Shown here: positions 54,792 to 64,000 of the stretch, in pieces
Numbering within the stretch: position 1 is the stretch's first letter
How the letters are laid out: every line of letters starts with the position of its first letter
Source: Circinella minor
Lineage: Eukaryota > Mucoromycota > Mucoromycetes > Mucorales > Lichtheimiaceae
Assembly: GCA_016758965.1 (NCBI GenBank)
Contig: JAEPRB010000186.1
Location: forward strand, 1 to 64,000
DNA length: 64,000 bases
Direction: 5' to 3'
The notes under the pieces: generated by a model
Seen by the model: only the letters and a program-made list of their open reading frames with translations
Databases searched by the model: none
Told to the model about the DNA's origin: nothing
Made by a program: the position numbers and the translations under genes

Positions 54792-56303
54792 ATGAATGGT
54801 GAGGGCGAGGCATCATTAACAATAGCATTGGACAATCATTTGCACTTCCAAGAATCATATACCCTACGACATGATATTCCTCCCATGATACAACAACACC
54901 AACGAACGTTAGTGACGTCAACAACAATACCCGAAGAGGACGAAGAAGAAGAAGTAGAAGTAGAAGAAGAACATAACGAACGAGAAAAAAGGGAAGACTA
55001 TGACTATGTTGGGAAAGAAGAGGATAATCTTGTAGATATTGCCAATCGAGCGTTTATGTTAACTTGTAAAAAGTTTTCAAAACAAAGCTATCCTGAGTTT
55101 CGACGACGTCAAGCATATTCATTTCTTGAAACATGGTATTTACATAGCATGTATAGTAAATCTCAACAAATATTATTAGGAATTGCACAAGCAAAACCCG
55201 TTGTACTTTTATCAGGAGATGATTTCATGTTTACTCCACAATTGGTTCAACAACAACATTTTGATCGTATGCAACAACAACAGCTTGATTATTGGCATGA
55301 CGATGATTATGATGATGAAATGATGGACGACGATGATTATGATGATGAAGAGGATGAAGATGTTTTGATAGTTCAAACCAATTCAAGATTACCGACAACG
55401 TCGACAACAACAGGAACAACTAGTAGGATGATGATAGATGAAAATATGTGGATGGGTAGTAGTCGACATCATCAACAAGACGGACAAGTGGATGACGATG
55501 ATAGCCACACGGTTCACGAAACCATTCAAGATACGAGTGATAATAACAGGGAAATACAACAAGAATTACATGAAGAACAAATTGAACAGGTGAATGAACA
55601 GGAAGAAGAAACGGAGTATGCTGCGTTATCACCCGAAGTAGTTCATTGGTATCGATCAGCTCAATTTCATCATAGACGACCTTCTACTATTATGGAAGTT
55701 GATGAAGAAGAAGAAGAAGAAGAAGAAGAAGAAAGAAGTGAAGAAAAACAAGTGATAGCAGAAACTACCATAACTACTATTATACCGACTGCCACAATAA
55801 CTAGTACAACGACGGTGACCGTAGCAGCAGATGAATATCAATCTTTGGCAGATATCATTACATCATCACCATACCAACAACAACAAGAAACTGTCATTAC
55901 CATACCATCAATAACACAGGATGATAATGAGGAACGAATAAATACAGTATATGGAACAACCGTTACAAGAAGAATAAAAACAACTTCAGATGAACAAAAT
56001 AATCGTGTGGTAATACGAAATTATTTTGACACCTATCACGTATCTACCCGAATTGTGGACACAACTTGGCTCGTGCTTGAGACTGCTGATACATTGACAC
56101 AAGACAAACAAAGTGTTCCTATTCGACAGTTTACGCGTTACATGTTTAGCATATGGCGAGTATTTTTTCTATGTGTTGAATCTATATTATCTGATGTTGG
56201 TGGGCTATTTACAAAATCATCAAAGTTAACATCATTTTATCCATCTACCGCTACTAATTCTACTACTACTATTACTACTACTAATGCTTCCTTACTGGTT
56301 TGA
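54792..56303 (+). CDS. Acidic low-complexity protein of unknown function
   Basis: A single-exon frame of 503 residues starting MNGEGEASLTIA. The frame is open for 33 further codons upstream, but those are T-tract translation of the promoter, so the ATG at 54792 is preferred. Several Glu/Asp runs dominate. A globular-looking helical block lies at residues about 75-145: DIANRAFMLTCKKFSKQSYP, FRRRQAYSFLETWYLHSMYS, ILLGIAQAKPVVLLSGDDF. A second block near the C-terminus has VVIRNYFDTYHVSTRIVDTT and a moderately hydrophobic FMSIWRVFFLCVESIL-like segment that might touch a membrane. The end is Thr-rich. Family not recognised. Codon use and length support a real gene. Confidence 0.72.
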   Translation: MNGEGEASLTIALDNHLHFQESYTLRHDIPPMIQQHQRTLVTSTTIPEEDEEEEVEVEEEHNEREKREDYDYVGKEEDNLVDIANRAFMLTCKKFSKQSYPEFRRRQAYSFLETWYLHSMYSKSQQILLGIAQAKPVVLLSGDDFMFTPQLVQQQHFDRMQQQQLDYWHDDDYDDEMMDDDDYDDEEDEDVLIVQTNSRLPTTSTTTGTTSRMMIDENMWMGSSRHHQQDGQVDDDDSHTVHETIQDTSDNNREIQQELHEEQIEQVNEQEEETEYAALSPEVVHWYRSAQFHHRRPSTIMEVDEEEEEEEEEERSEEKQVIAETTITTIIPTATITSTTTVTVAADEYQSLADIITSSPYQQQQETVITIPSITQDDNEERINTVYGTTVTRRIKTTSDEQNNRVVIRNYFDTYHVSTRIVDTTWLVLETADTLTQDKQSVPIRQFTRYMFSIWRVFFLCVESILSDVGGLFTKSSKLTSFYPSTATNSTTTITTTNASLLV

Positions 56304-56763
56304 AACACCAACATACAAACAAAAAAAGTTTTTCTCTCTCTATTATATATATAGTTTTCTTTTTTACATTACATTACATTATATTATATATTTTTATACA
56401 TATAGTTTAACTCTATCTGTCATCCACATTTATTATTGTATAGTTTTATTTTTATTTTTATCTTTTTTTTTTCGTATTTCAAGCAAGCATATATATTATG
56501 CTTTGTGGTTTTCCTGTATTGTGTAATTGTTTAAAAAAGATTCAGGTTTAATACCCTTTTATTTAATCTTCTGTCTTTGTTGTCAATTAATTTCTGGCAT
56601 ATCCCCTGATTATTATAGTTTATAGTTTGCTTTTAATAATGTTTATGAACAAGGGGTAAGGGGAGGGGGAGAGTGCGGGAGTGATGAAGGGGAAAATACT
56701 TTAAGATATTACTCTATTGACTAAAAAATTGATCGATTGTATGGCCATCCGAAATCAACGGCG
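56304..56763. other. 3' flank of the acidic-protein gene
   Basis: TA-rich 3' region, then a purine-rich patch (GGGGTAAGGGGAGGGGGAGAG, near 56655). No coding sequence. Confidence 0.4.
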
Positions 56764-57038
56764 GCCGACTTCCAATTCCTCACAACTCAAGCAGTAAAAT
56801 CCGGGTTTCAAATGTTTTTAAAGAAAAGGAAAGCAATGGAACATACACATGTATATTTAATAACAAGAATTTCTTGAGAAATCACACACAGAAATGTATA
56901 GGTACATATGTAGCCATGTGATAGTCATTTATAGCATTTATTTCATAGTCTTAAACACATAGCAAAAACATGATTTTAATGCTACAAGGAAAAAAACAGG
57001 GGTGCGCGTGTCTGTGGTCGAAATATGTCGCTATACAA
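56764..57038 (-). repeat. MITE family 1, truncated inverted copy
   Basis: The reverse complement matches 60325-60612 over most of its length, with anchors such as CTCAAGAAATTCTTGT and CCTTTTCTTTAAA. The end at about 57038 matches one terminus of the family; the other terminus (about 60 bp) is missing. Confidence 0.75.
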
Positions 57039-57353
57039 ATAGGATAATTCTGCCTGCTGTGCGGTTTTTTTTTTGTTTTAACCGTGCAATTTTTTTCAAT
57101 TGCAGATGTACAGCGATGACAGCCAAACTCATCTCTTCTCTGCTTAAGTGGACCAAAAAGCTATAAACTTTGGAAGCTTAAGAATTTCTTTTTTCTTTAT
57201 TAAAATTGAAAAAGTAAACCATGGTTTTTGTTCTTTCGATATCAAAAAGCACGATTCTTAGATTACATTATTGAAATACAAGTGCATAAAAAATCCTTAG
57301 CCATTTAAAAAATCAAAAACGTTTGGCTATTTAAGATGGAATGCACCATATGC

Positions 57354-57849
57354 CACTGTGCAAAATTCCATCCTTGAAAAATTAACTTTCAAGGGTGAAC
57401 AAAGGATGATCGGATGTTTAAATATTTTCAAGAGTCAATCCTTGAATTTCATCCTTTGATCCTTGAACGAGAACCAGAGAAATTTTAGTTGCCGCTTTCA
57501 AGAGTGAATCCTTGAATCTCATCCTTTGATCCTTTAACTAGACCCAGAGAATATTTTCCTAATACCTCAAAAATCATACAACAATGCTATAAAATGACAC
57601 ATTTAATAAAGCATGTTAAACTATAACAAAATAAATAAATATATAAAGAAAAAAGCATATGATCTTTTTATTGTATTTTATTTTATTTCCACAAAAAAAC
57701 TTCAGCTATTGCTTTTCAAAGGATTCATCCTTGAATCTAATCCTTTGATCCTTTAAACTTTTTAAAAATAAATTCGGTCGGTATTTTAAATCCCTATAAC
57801 CTGTTCTAGCAGTTGATCCCTGAATTCAAGGATGAAATAGTGCACAGTG
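57354..57849. mobile_element. MITE family 2 (496 bp) with imperfect 25-bp inverted ends
   Basis: The ends pair as CACTGTGCAAAATTCCATCC... (57354) with ...GATGAAATAGTGCACAGTG (57849), 22 of 25 positions matching. Inside are three copies of a block with ATCCTTGAATCTCATCC and TTTGATCCTT (57430-57490, 57500-57560, 57712-57766). No coding frame. The CA...TG ends are hAT-like, but no 8-bp target duplication is visible. Confidence 0.65.
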
Positions 57850-58510
57850 ATGTGAGTATGAAATAATGTGTAGGATAGAGAGAGAGGAACAGAGAGAAAT
57901 AATGATATAACAGTGTGCGTGGTGATTTTTGACCAACAAAGAATTTCTTTGTTCATCATTTCCATGGTGTATAGTATATCATATAGAACGTCTTCATTTT
58001 TAAAAGCATGTTGTGATATCGATTCAGTGGGAAAGGTAGTATTAGAACCATTACTTGTTGTGTTTGTTGATGAAAAATGAAAAACTGGTTTATCATGATG
58101 AGCTTAATGGTTGTTGTTGTAAGTGAACATTATAATAATAATGAATTGGCGGGGAATTTAAACCAAAGTATAATTGCATTAATTTTGGTAAATGATGTTA
58201 TTTCGTTTGTTTCTGCTGTTGTTGACCTAGACATACTACTTTTTTATGTATTGAAAAGATTACTGATCATTTTCAAGGGTTCGTATTGCATCAGATAATT
58301 TTGGAATGCATGACCCAGTGATGTAACTACTGCGAATAGACATTCTCTTTTTGTTTCGAAGGAATTCGAAGCACAAATTGGCATTATCTGAAAGCATCCG
58401 CTACATCCATTGTATAGATTTTAAATGATTAGCTATGTTATAGAAAGACGCAGACACATTGTAAAACCATAAAAAAGAGACCAAAATCGTAAAGGTATCA
58501 AACGGTAAAT
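57850..58510. other. Intergenic between MITE 2 and the E-x-K pseudogene
   Basis: AT-rich. A 73-codon plus-strand frame at 58077-58298 is hydrophobic and lacks features of a real gene. The frame of the downstream pseudogene may extend here in decayed form. Confidence 0.4.
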
Positions 58511-59939
58511 TTTTGGGCTATTTGAGATCCATGACAAATAGCGTGCATCTGAAACCTGCTGCAAGATTTTTTTTCGTTATGAATTTGATCTACGTGATTG
58601 CCCCATTTAATATACTGAGATGTGATTTTATGTTTGTACTTGATTACTTTTAACTTTGGGGAATCCTTGCAAACGTAAAATTACATTTTACTCAAACTTT
58701 AGGAAAACCCCCAATAGCCTACCTTCAATAAGAAGACCTGAAACAGTTATTTTAGAATCGTCTACACCGTCATGAACCATTTAGTCAATCGAATTCTTCA
58801 TTTGTAAACCAAGTTTTATCAAGTTCGGTCTGCTTCCTGTTCGAACTTTATGAAGAGGCTTGATTTCAGTCATTAGGAGACACTGTACTGGCATGGCTCC
58901 GCATTCATAATTCATTGAAAGATCTGGAAACACATAGCTCTTATTATGATTTTTGTCTGTTTCTTTGCGGGGTGCTTTACCATCTGTTCTGAATATGCAT
59001 AAAGAATATTCCTTGAAAAAAAAAGGATAATCACTATGTCATTATTCATTTTAATATTTTATCCAATTCTTGTCAACAAATGGGTTTCCTTGAAGAATGG
59101 AAGCGTCAACGGGTATACACTTGGTATTGAAAAGTGCTCTCCAATTTAACCGTTTTTTTTGGCTGATCCTGAAGAAAATGTCGATATATTAAAATCAACG
59201 AATATGGGTATAAGTACGTATATATATTTCAAGCAAATGAATAAATTCTTGATATATAACGGTCTTAAATTGGATAAATGGTAACGTACATATTACTCGG
59301 ATCAGATCTTTATATGCATTCTTCAAATTTTTCAGTACGATTCACAAGTGTATTGATAATTGATAAGAATTTCTTTATAATTTTTTTTTTTTAGGTTTTT
59401 TTGACAAAGGTTGAATGGGATATTAACCGCTTGCCAGGTGGCTCGATCAAACTCATATACTAATGAGCAGTCTGTATAAACACAATTCAGGTCACGGAAT
59501 AAAAAAATACCATTAAGAGAACTAGAGGTATATTTAGTCAAGTCAATATATAATAAAACATCCTGTTGCTAGTTAGAGGTCCAGTTACTTACAGCTCTTC
59601 TTGGTAGGTGTCTGGCATTTGTTTCTCTCCCTTTTTAAATGTTTCTTCTCTGAATTTGAGCAGGAGTTCAGAAACCATTACTCCATTGGCTTCCTACTAT
59701 AAAAATAAGTATTACCATCCACTACATTCTTGGAAATAAATTGAACATACCTTCTCAAATTCAGGATCCAATGTTATGTCGGGCACCGTGTTTTCAGAAA
59801 GGTAGATGGTTGACCTTTTTCGCTAATTGAATAATAGCAAATAGACATTTGGATATACTTAATTAGTATGTGGTCGCAACGTTGTTTATTACAGTTTACA
59901 TACACGTTTAGTTGTACGTTCTCTACTGCTTACGGTTCT
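58511..59939 (-). pseudogene. Decayed multi-exon gene with E-x-K motif, repeat-family type
   Basis: Minus-strand coding pieces connect through short GT-AG introns: TVSSRERTTKR (to 59904), RKRSTIYLSENTVPDITLDP (59822-59751), EANGVMVSELLLKFREE (about 59695-59595) and SLNGIFLFRDLNCVYTDC (about 59525-59400). KRLNWRALFNTKCIPVDAS follows near 59130. Then comes EYSLCIFRTDGKAP, CGAMPVQCLLMTEIKPLHKV and GSRPNLIKLGLQMKNSID. TAA at 58781-58783 interrupts MKNSID*MVHDGVDD, and a stop or frame slip follows CTLFVMDLK near 58518. The RxDG ... E-I-K-P ... D/K-L ... G layout recalls a protein type abundant in Mucorales genomes, possibly with a PD-(D/E)XK-like core; that link is inference. Function unknown. Confidence 0.6.
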
Positions 59940-59940
59940 T

Positions 59941-60065
59941 AATAGACCGATCCAGATCGAATTGACACCATTTCGAATCCGATCCGTTTTAAAAAGGATC
60001 GGATTGCCCACGGATTAGAAAATTGCAATCCGAATCCGTTCCGTAGAAATCCGAATCGGATCCGT
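59941..60065. repeat. Cluster of ATCCGAATCC-type words
   Basis: About ten overlapping ATCCGA, GATCCG and CGGATT words occur in 125 bp, on both strands, including the perfect hairpin ATCCGATCC...GGATCGGAT. It lies at the 5' edge of the decayed E-x-K gene. It may be a regulatory or satellite-like remnant. Confidence 0.6.
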
Positions 60066-60323
60066 AATTTGGGGAAGCAAAAGAAAAAAAAAACAATTGC
60101 AAGAAAATCTATGCTATTTACAGCATGTCACAATATTTTAAAAGATTGTATAGGGTAGTCATTTGAGATCGTTTGAGAAAAGGAAAGCATTAGTAACAGA
60201 AAATGTAATTTTTTTTTTTACATTTTCGTTTCAACAACATAAGAAAAAAAAAGTTATAGTAAAAAAAAAAAAAGAGTAATGGGTAAAAGAAAGTATTATT
60301 TAAAAAAAGTTGGTGAAAAAAAA

Positions 60324-60675
60324 AATTATGCGTCATATATCTTCGACAGACACCGACACGTCTGGTTTTTTTTCCCTTGTAGCATCAAAATCATGCTTTC
60401 TACTATGTGTTCAATACCATGAAATAAATAAATGTTTTTTAAGTGACTATCACATGGATATGTATGTATGTATGCATTTCTGCGTGTGATCTCTCAAGAA
60501 ATTCTTGTCATTAAGTATATATGTGTATGTTCCATTACTTTCCTTTTCTTTAAAGACAATTGAAGCCCGTATTTTACTGCTTTAGTTGTGAGGAATTTGG
60601 AAGTCGGATACAAGGAAACAAAAAAAAAAAAAAACAGACGTATGCGTGTCTATGGAAGAAATATGACGCATAATT
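60324..60675. mobile_element. MITE family 1, complete copy (352 bp)
   Basis: The 41-bp imperfect inverted ends (AATTATGCGTCATAT... at 60324; ...ATATGACGCATAATT at 60675) match at 35 of 41 positions. The interior has no coding frame and matches the inverted, truncated copy at 56764-57038. No target duplication is evident in the A-rich flanks. Confidence 0.72.
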
Positions 60676-61057
60676 ATATAAATATATATATATACATAAA
60701 TCGCTGTTGTAATTATCATGTAAGTTAACTAACAACTTAATACTAATAATAATTAAAATGCCAATGTATCACCCCATTTACGTTTAACCCAATCCTTTCT
60801 TGTAAGGTAGGACAAAACGGGGTCCATCTTTATTCAAAAACTCGAGAAAATCACCCGATTTTTTTGGTTGCCCATTACAAAAATATTGAATATCCGACCG
60901 GGAATAAGCAAAAAAGGACTGCATGACACAAAAGGGATCTCTCTCTTTATAAAAACGTTTTGTAAACAAAAATAAAAATAAAAATAAAACAAAAAGACAT
61001 CCCTTCTTTCTTTCTCTTTTTCTTTTTCAATTCAGGTACAATAAAGTGGAAAATAAA
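60676..61057. other. Intergenic upstream of the FAD monooxygenase
   Basis: Contains two overlapping short minus-strand frames with coding-like composition (60924 down to 60787, and 60829 down to 60755) and a C/T-rich promoter tract (61000-61030) of the plus-strand gene. Neither frame is supported strongly enough to call a gene. Confidence 0.4.
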
Positions 61058-62659
61058 ATGACAATCGATACAGCAACGACGAATAATACCACCCATTCCA
61101 ACAATAATAATAGTAGTAACAATGAATCGTCTACTCCAAAACAAATTGATTTCTTAATTGTCGGTGCTGGCCCTGTGGGTTTATTGGCTGCTAATTTGAT
61201 TATACAAGCTGGTTTTTCTGTTCGTATTTTTGGTAAGTGAATATTTTACTCATATATCGTTGATCGAATTGACTCATATACATACATTGATATATATATG
61301 TGTGTGTGTGTATGAATAATAACATGGGATGAATCATTATTGTATATATTTGATAGATGTGGAATATGAACCAAACCATTGGGGACGTGGTGATTGGATT
61401 CATGGTCGTACCTTGGAACTATTGGAACGTGCAGGATTAGCTGAGGAATTATTAAGTACAGGTGTAAAAGTGGATCAAATTACATCTTATATGAATGGTG
61501 AATTACAATCCAGTATTCCTTTTGTACCCGATGAAGTGGAATCAAAGCATCAGTAAGTGAATCATATATCTATTTTGGGAAATGGTGGAAAAATAAAATC
61601 CAGGGTATGTGGAGGAGAAATGGATGCAAGTAATAAATGCCATGTATATTTATATATATATACTCATCGTATCAAAAAATTTGCACATATAGATATCTTT
61701 TATGTGTCGGTCAACATATCACAGAAAGTAGTCTTCAATCTAGTTTAACCAATCAAGATGTTGAAGTAGAACGACCTGCCACTGTAATTAATATTGTTCA
61801 AGGACCTGATGCTGAATATCCTATACGAACTACTGTCATGCATTTACGTGATGAAGCTAGAACAGAACAAGTTGACTGTAAATATTTATTAGGATGTGAT
61901 GGTGCTCATAGTGATATTCGTCAACAACTCGGAATCCAGACCGAGGGCGAGACCACAGAAACGCATGCGGGTGTGATTGATGCTTTAGTTCGGACTAACT
62001 TTAATGCTGGTCGAAAAGATGTCTGGTAAATATTTATATTGACTTTCTTTTTGATTTTCCGAATACAGGATCACCCCCTCCCCATAAACCCGAACAATTC
62101 AAAAAAAAAATACACACATAAACAAATAAAAGTTGAATGATATTCTAATTATAAAATATTATAATATATTACATAGTATGTTACAAAATGATGTGGCAAA
62201 AACGATTAGTTTATTTCCACGCGAGAATGGGTTAACTCGGATATTTGTACATTTTGATGAAAAAGAATTGGAAATGAGAAAGGAACAATATAATCGTAAC
62301 AAGATTCAATTGGAAGATATTCAAAGAGAAGCAAAAAGAGCATTACTTCCAAATCGACTTGAATTTTTGGGTATTTTATATTGGTCAGTTTATGTTGTCG
62401 GGCAAAGACTAGCTACCGAAATGGATGCTATGAAACAACGTGTTTTCCTTTGTGGTGATGCTGCTCATTGTCAAAGCCCTACATTAGGTCAAGGTGTAAA
62501 TACAGGTTTTGGTGATGTTTTTAACTTGGTAAGTTTTTTTATAATCAAATACTTTTTCCTTGTGTTTGTTTGTAAATGTGTTGTATTATGTTTTTTCTTT
62601 TTATATATGTATGTACGTTATGTGTAACAGAAAATGGAAGAAACTGACATTCAATCCTT

Positions 62660-62691
<32 letters not shown>

Positions 62692-63423
62692 AATATTTAT
62701 AAGGTTTGGAAATTATGTATGGTGGAACGAAATGTGATTAAACGTGATGTTTTATCTACTTATACAGCTGAGCGAAGACCTGTAGCACAACAAGTTCTTG
62801 CAGTGGATAAAGTAGCTGCAAAAGCAGCAGCGGGTCATCGGTCATCCAAGGAATACTGTAGTATTGTAGAAGAGCATCGAGCATTTACTACAGGTTTTGG
62901 TATTCAATATGGTCAAAATAAAAATAATAATGATAATAATCCATTGTTATTACCATCCAAAGAAGCTAAAGTACAAACAGGTATGCGTGCACCTAATTTC
63001 AAGGTATTCCATTATGCCACAGGTCGTAAAACTCGATTATTTGAAAAAGTACATGGAGATTGGTTAGCATTCAATATGTTGGTATTGGCAGATGATTTGA
63101 TCAAATCACGTGAAGCAGTAGAATCTTTATTGGATTGGAAACATCCTGCTCTTTCAACACAAATTGTTATTACAACAACTCCAGCTGATAAAATTGAACA
63201 AGAAGAAAATTTATCAACTACTATGAAAGATCGTATCATGTTGGATAAATTGAATCGTGCTCAAGTTCATGCTGCCTATCGTAATAATACAAATACAAAC
63301 AATGATGATGTACAAGCTGTAGTAGTAAGACCTGATGGATATATTGGTGCCATTATAAGTGGATCTACTGCTGATGAACTTGTTGGTGGTGTTAAAAAAT
63401 ATTTTGAAGGATTCACCGTTTAA
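61058..63423 (+). CDS. FAD-dependent aromatic monooxygenase (phenol 2-monooxygenase type)
   Basis: Five exons (61058-61232, 61357-61552, 61693-62025, 62177-62528, 62704-63423) give 591 residues. The family hydroxylates aromatic substrates using NADPH, O2 and FAD. After an Asn/Ser/Thr-rich leader, the dinucleotide-binding VGAGPVGLLAAN (GAGPVG at 36-41) opens the FAD domain. GRGDWIHGRTLELLERAG, the DG motif LLGCDGAHSDIR (about 193) and the GD motif FLCGDAAHCQSPTLGQGVNTG (about 328) follow. FPRENGLTRIFVHF is the substrate-domain strand typical of phenol hydroxylases. The last about 170 residues, from GMRAPNFKV to VVVRPDGYIGAI, form the thioredoxin-like dimerisation domain of the phenol hydroxylase group. 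The start ATG at 61058 follows a short A-rich leader. The natural substrate is unknown; phenolic or resorcinol-type compounds are likely from the family. Confidence 0.93.
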
Positions 63424-64000
63424 ATCCTATTATTTTTTTTTATGAATATATATATAATATAGAAATCCTCAAAAAAAAAAGTTTAGAATATACAGTTCTC
63501 TTTCCCCTCTCCCCGTTTTTCTTTTTTTTTTTTTGTTTGTTTTCTTTTCTTTTTTTTTTTATACGTATGCATATCTGTTTGCTTCTTTTCTTTTTTTGTT
63601 CTGTATACCAAATCATCCCATTTATAAGATACATTATTATTTCATTATAAAAATAAAAAACAATACTGTACAACTCTCTTTTCTTTCTAAATGGAAATTT
63701 TTTCTTTTGAACATAAACAATATTATATATGAAATGTAATATAATTATGCATGAACCATCATTCACATCAAATTAATAATAATAGACTATAAGTTGACAA
63801 CTCTTTATCACATATTTGTTTTTTTTTCTAACCAGCCAATTCCGAAAATATACAATAATTTGATACGTAACTATATATAAAAGAGAATGAATAAAATAAT
63901 ATTGAATATTTATCTGTACATCATCTCTTGTTTTCTTCTTTTTATATATAAAATCAATCCATTAAATCCACAGTAGCAAAAAAAAAAAAATATTTACAAG
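63424..64000. other. 3' flank of the monooxygenase gene to window end
   Basis: AT-rich with T and A homopolymers. Possible poly(A) signals AATAAA occur near 63650 and 63891. No coding sequence was seen on either strand. Confidence 0.45.

Noticed and set aside
58077..58298. A 73-codon plus-strand frame with signal-peptide-like start
   Set aside because: It is short and hydrophobic throughout, and lies between repeats on the strand opposite to the recognised pseudogene. No family signal.

Overview
The window is nuclear DNA of an early-diverging fungus, most likely Mucoromycota (Mucorales). Five things point that way. The DNA is strongly AT-rich. Genes carry many short GT-AG introns, and the cohesin gene alone has 19. 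A fungal Zn2Cys6 regulator and a cellular RNA-silencing RNA polymerase are present. Proteins are rich in Asn and Gln runs. Several transposon families form islands between housekeeping genes. The species cannot be fixed from the sequence.

Layout. Positions 1-12,150 are a transposon island: a decayed CACTA/tnp2-type transposase (233-2315), traces of another decayed gene, a dead PIF/Harbinger transposase (3957-4450, minus), and a 6.5-kb Mutator-like element (4642-11130). The Mutator-like element has 22-bp perfect inverted termini and a perfect 9-bp target duplication. It encodes a transposase followed by an OTU cysteine-protease-like domain, now broken by several stops. Positions 12,207-42,765 are mostly host genes: SMC3 (cohesin); a SERTA-like protein; a secreted Kre9/KNH-like protein with 26 tandem 15-residue repeats; an Asn/Gln-rich protein; a MATE transporter; a Zn2Cys6 protein; a DDX21-like DEAD-box helicase with a GUCT domain; a second MATE transporter with identical intron positions; and RUVBL1/Rvb1. 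A full-length LINE (43,234-49,105, minus, 14-bp target duplication) follows. Then come an RNA-dependent RNA polymerase (50,437-54,508) and an acidic protein of unknown function. Positions 56,764-60,675 form a second repeat island with two copies of one MITE, a second MITE family, a decayed gene with an E-x-K motif and a cluster of ATCCG words. The window ends with an FAD-dependent aromatic monooxygenase (61,058-63,423).

How the genes relate. There are no operons. SMC3, RUVBL1 and the helicase are core nuclear functions. The RNA-dependent RNA polymerase belongs to RNA silencing, which in these fungi acts on repeats such as the LINE beside it; the adjacency itself may be chance. The two MATE genes look like an inverted duplication.

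Most unusual points: the Mutator-like element with an OTU domain and arrays of TTTTGTGYAG words near both ends; an SMC3 in which the acetyl-acceptor Lys-Lys pair is Thr105-Leu106; a fungal SERTA-like gene; the repeat-gradient cell-surface protein; and a LINE whose only two breaks both lie in A homopolymers.
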